A DNA stretch of 64,000 bases, taken from assembly GCA_934593275.1 (NCBI GenBank), contig CAKTQE010000005.1:18683-82682 (forward strand). The letters are read 5' to 3'. The stretch is from an uncultured Oscillospiraceae bacterium. GTDB lineage: Bacteria > Bacillota > Clostridia > Oscillospirales > Oscillospiraceae. The stretch's first letter is position 1. Every line of letters begins with the position of its first letter. The notes under the pieces are model-generated. The model was given only the letters and a program-made list of their open reading frames with translations. It did no database searches and was not told where the DNA came from. Below, in pieces: positions 62,780-64,000 of this stretch. The translations under genes were made by a program, and so were the position numbers.

Positions 62780-63848
62780 TATTTTTTCCTCCAAAGCTAT
62801 TTTCGATTAGCAAATGCCATTTCTCAATTATTCTATTCATTTCCAGCTCATCTCTAATCGTCATAGATTTTTTGGAAAACGCACATCTCAAATCTTCATC
62901 TTTAGCTAATCTAGTCCAAGCTTCCACAATTTCCTTTATACCTCCAACAGGAACCAAAAAACCATTCTCTGCATTTGTAATGTATTCTGCTGCTCCTCCC
63001 GGAGGGCAATCAGTACATACAGTTGGTATTCCTATAGCTAATGCTTCAAGCATTGAATTTGAAAGTCCCTCATAATCGCTTGTCAGAGTAAAAATCATTG
63101 CGTTAGACATAATCTCATGAATATCAGTACTATGCCCCGGAAAGTCAACGAAGTCCATTAGCTGTAACGATTTTACCATATCTAGAAGTCTATTAAGTTC
63201 GGGACCCTTACCATATATTTTTAATTTGAATTCCGGATGCGTTTTATGGAATTCAGAAAATGCCTCTAGCATCAATGGGATATTTTTTTGTTCTGTCAAC
63301 CTACAGGCAGTAATTATTTCTCTTTTACAATTAGTACCATTCCAGTATGGCAAATCACTTGTTAATGGGTTGCCTATAACAACCCCCTTTTTTCGAATTT
63401 TCTCTTCAAAACTATTTTTTGCATCCCTCGTCTGAAAAACTATTGCATTCGCACGTCTATACGAAAACAAACACATTGTTCCTTTTATACGCTGTTTTAA
63501 AACTTTTGCAGGGTCTATTCTCAAGGAATAAATAATTGGTGCTACGTTACTTAAATTACAGTATAACAATTCGTTAATCACAAATGAGATAATTACATCT
63601 GCCCCAAATTCTTTTATAACCTTCTTAATTCTCTTATTTCGTTTTTCCAAACGTTCAATCCCATTCTTAGCAGAAACATCAATATATGTATACTGAACAT
63701 GATCATTTAGGACATATTCTTTATCCGATGAATAAGCCGCTACAAATAATACTGTATAGTATTTTGACAATCCATTTGCTAATATTGAAGCAACTCTTTC
63801 AGCACCGCCATCGCCTAGCCCTTGAGCAACAATCGCTACTTTTTTCAT
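62754..63848 (-). CDS. GT4-family glycosyltransferase
   Basis: The 364-aa protein has VAIVAQGLGDGGAERVASILANG at the start and the family EX7E region in TSDYEGLSNSMLEALAIGIPTVCTDCPPGGAAEYI. It should add a sugar to the lipid-linked repeat unit. It is followed at its 3' end by the polymerase-like gene. Confidence 0.9.
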   Translation of the reverse strand: MKKVAIVAQGLGDGGAERVASILANGLSKYYTVLFVAAYSSDKEYVLNDHVQYTYIDVSAKNGIERLEKRNKRIKKVIKEFGADVIISFVINELLYCNLSNVAPIIYSLRIDPAKVLKQRIKGTMCLFSYRRANAIVFQTRDAKNSFEEKIRKKGVVIGNPLTSDLPYWNGTNCKREIITACRLTEQKNIPLMLEAFSEFHKTHPEFKLKIYGKGPELNRLLDMVKSLQLMDFVDFPGHSTDIHEIMSNAMIFTLTSDYEGLSNSMLEALAIGIPTVCTDCPPGGAAEYITNAENGFLVPVGGIKEIVEAWTRLAKDEDLRCAFSKKSMTIRDELEMNRIIEKWHLLIENSFGGKNNEAICRWR

Positions 63849-63916
63849 ATTATACCTTTTACACGCTTTCCCTCTATAAATATCTCAATTTTCATATTTA
63901 TTTAGACACAAAGTTA

Positions 63917-64000
63917 TCATTTTTCCATCTGCTGTGCGATATCAGCATCCACGATTTCCTCGCCGGTCTTATGCTTCAGCTGCTCCTTAGAAGCTTCACT
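63917..64000 (-). CDS. 3' end of an unidentified gene
   Basis: An open frame entering from the right edge ends at TGA 63917-63919 and reads SEASKEQLKHKTGEEIVDAD then IAQQMEK. It has higher GC content than the polysaccharide genes beside it. Too short to identify. Confidence 0.45.
   Translation of the reverse strand, partial: SEASKEQLKHKTGEEIVDADIAQQMEK

Overview
The window reads as the chromosome of a spore-forming, anaerobic, Gram-positive Clostridia-type bacterium. An Oscillospirales-like gut member is the best guess. This rests on gene content, not on a database search: spoIIAA-spoIIAB-sigF, yqfC-yqfD, a YlbJ-like protein, YunB, type III glutamine synthetase, a T-box before valS, BlaI/BlaR1-type regulators and ECF sigma/anti-sigma pairs. 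Most genes lie on the minus strand.

Layout. 1-2.3 kb: the right end of an inovirus-like (filamentous phage) prophage with a Zot/pI morphogenesis ATPase and a hairpin-rich non-coding stretch. 2.3-4.4 kb: accessory genes (XRE regulator, a TnpV remnant, NUDIX, GNAT). 4.4-15.9 kb: a cell-envelope sensing region. It holds a phosphodiester glycosidase (NAGPA) operon, an ECF sigma/anti-sigma pair, and two BlaI modules. In each module a BlaR1-type M56 metallopeptidase is fused to an extracellular domain. One carries a NAGPA-like domain and the other an LCP (LytR-CpsA-Psr)-like domain, and both look catalytically degenerate beside the intact stand-alone NAGPA and LCP proteins in the same region. This is the most unusual feature of the window. 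16-45 kb: housekeeping and sporulation genes, namely pfkA, xerD, coaD, rsmD, uvrC, an HPr variant, mutS2, recO, a YqzL-like small ORF, era, ybeY, phoH, yqfD (with an in-frame stop), yqfC, a ylbJ-like gene, ligA, yunB, pcrA, the spoIIA operon and valS with its T-box, followed by a membrane glycosylation set (two GT2 enzymes and a GT-C type protein). 45-54 kb: a eukaryote-type (GH13_8) glycogen branching enzyme, a second ECF/anti-sigma pair whose sigma gene carries an in-frame stop, glnN, a DUF2974 protein and an HD protein. 54-64 kb: accessory genes leading into a visibly A+T-richer polysaccharide locus (GT4, O-antigen polymerase/ligase-like, TupA-like ATP-grasp, flippase, pyruvyl transferase, nitroreductase-like, AgcS symporter).

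How the parts may work together. BlaI-like repressors sit on dyad operators seen in the sequence. The M56 fusions are probably the signal-responsive proteases that relieve repression. Their sensor domains seem to be derived from the enzymes they guard, much as the BlaR1 sensor is related to class D beta-lactamases. A shared GTATATAAG element lies upstream of both ECF genes and upstream of the blaI-LCP operon, which may link the two kinds of envelope response. All functional statements come from reading translated sequence; no alignments or searches were run.
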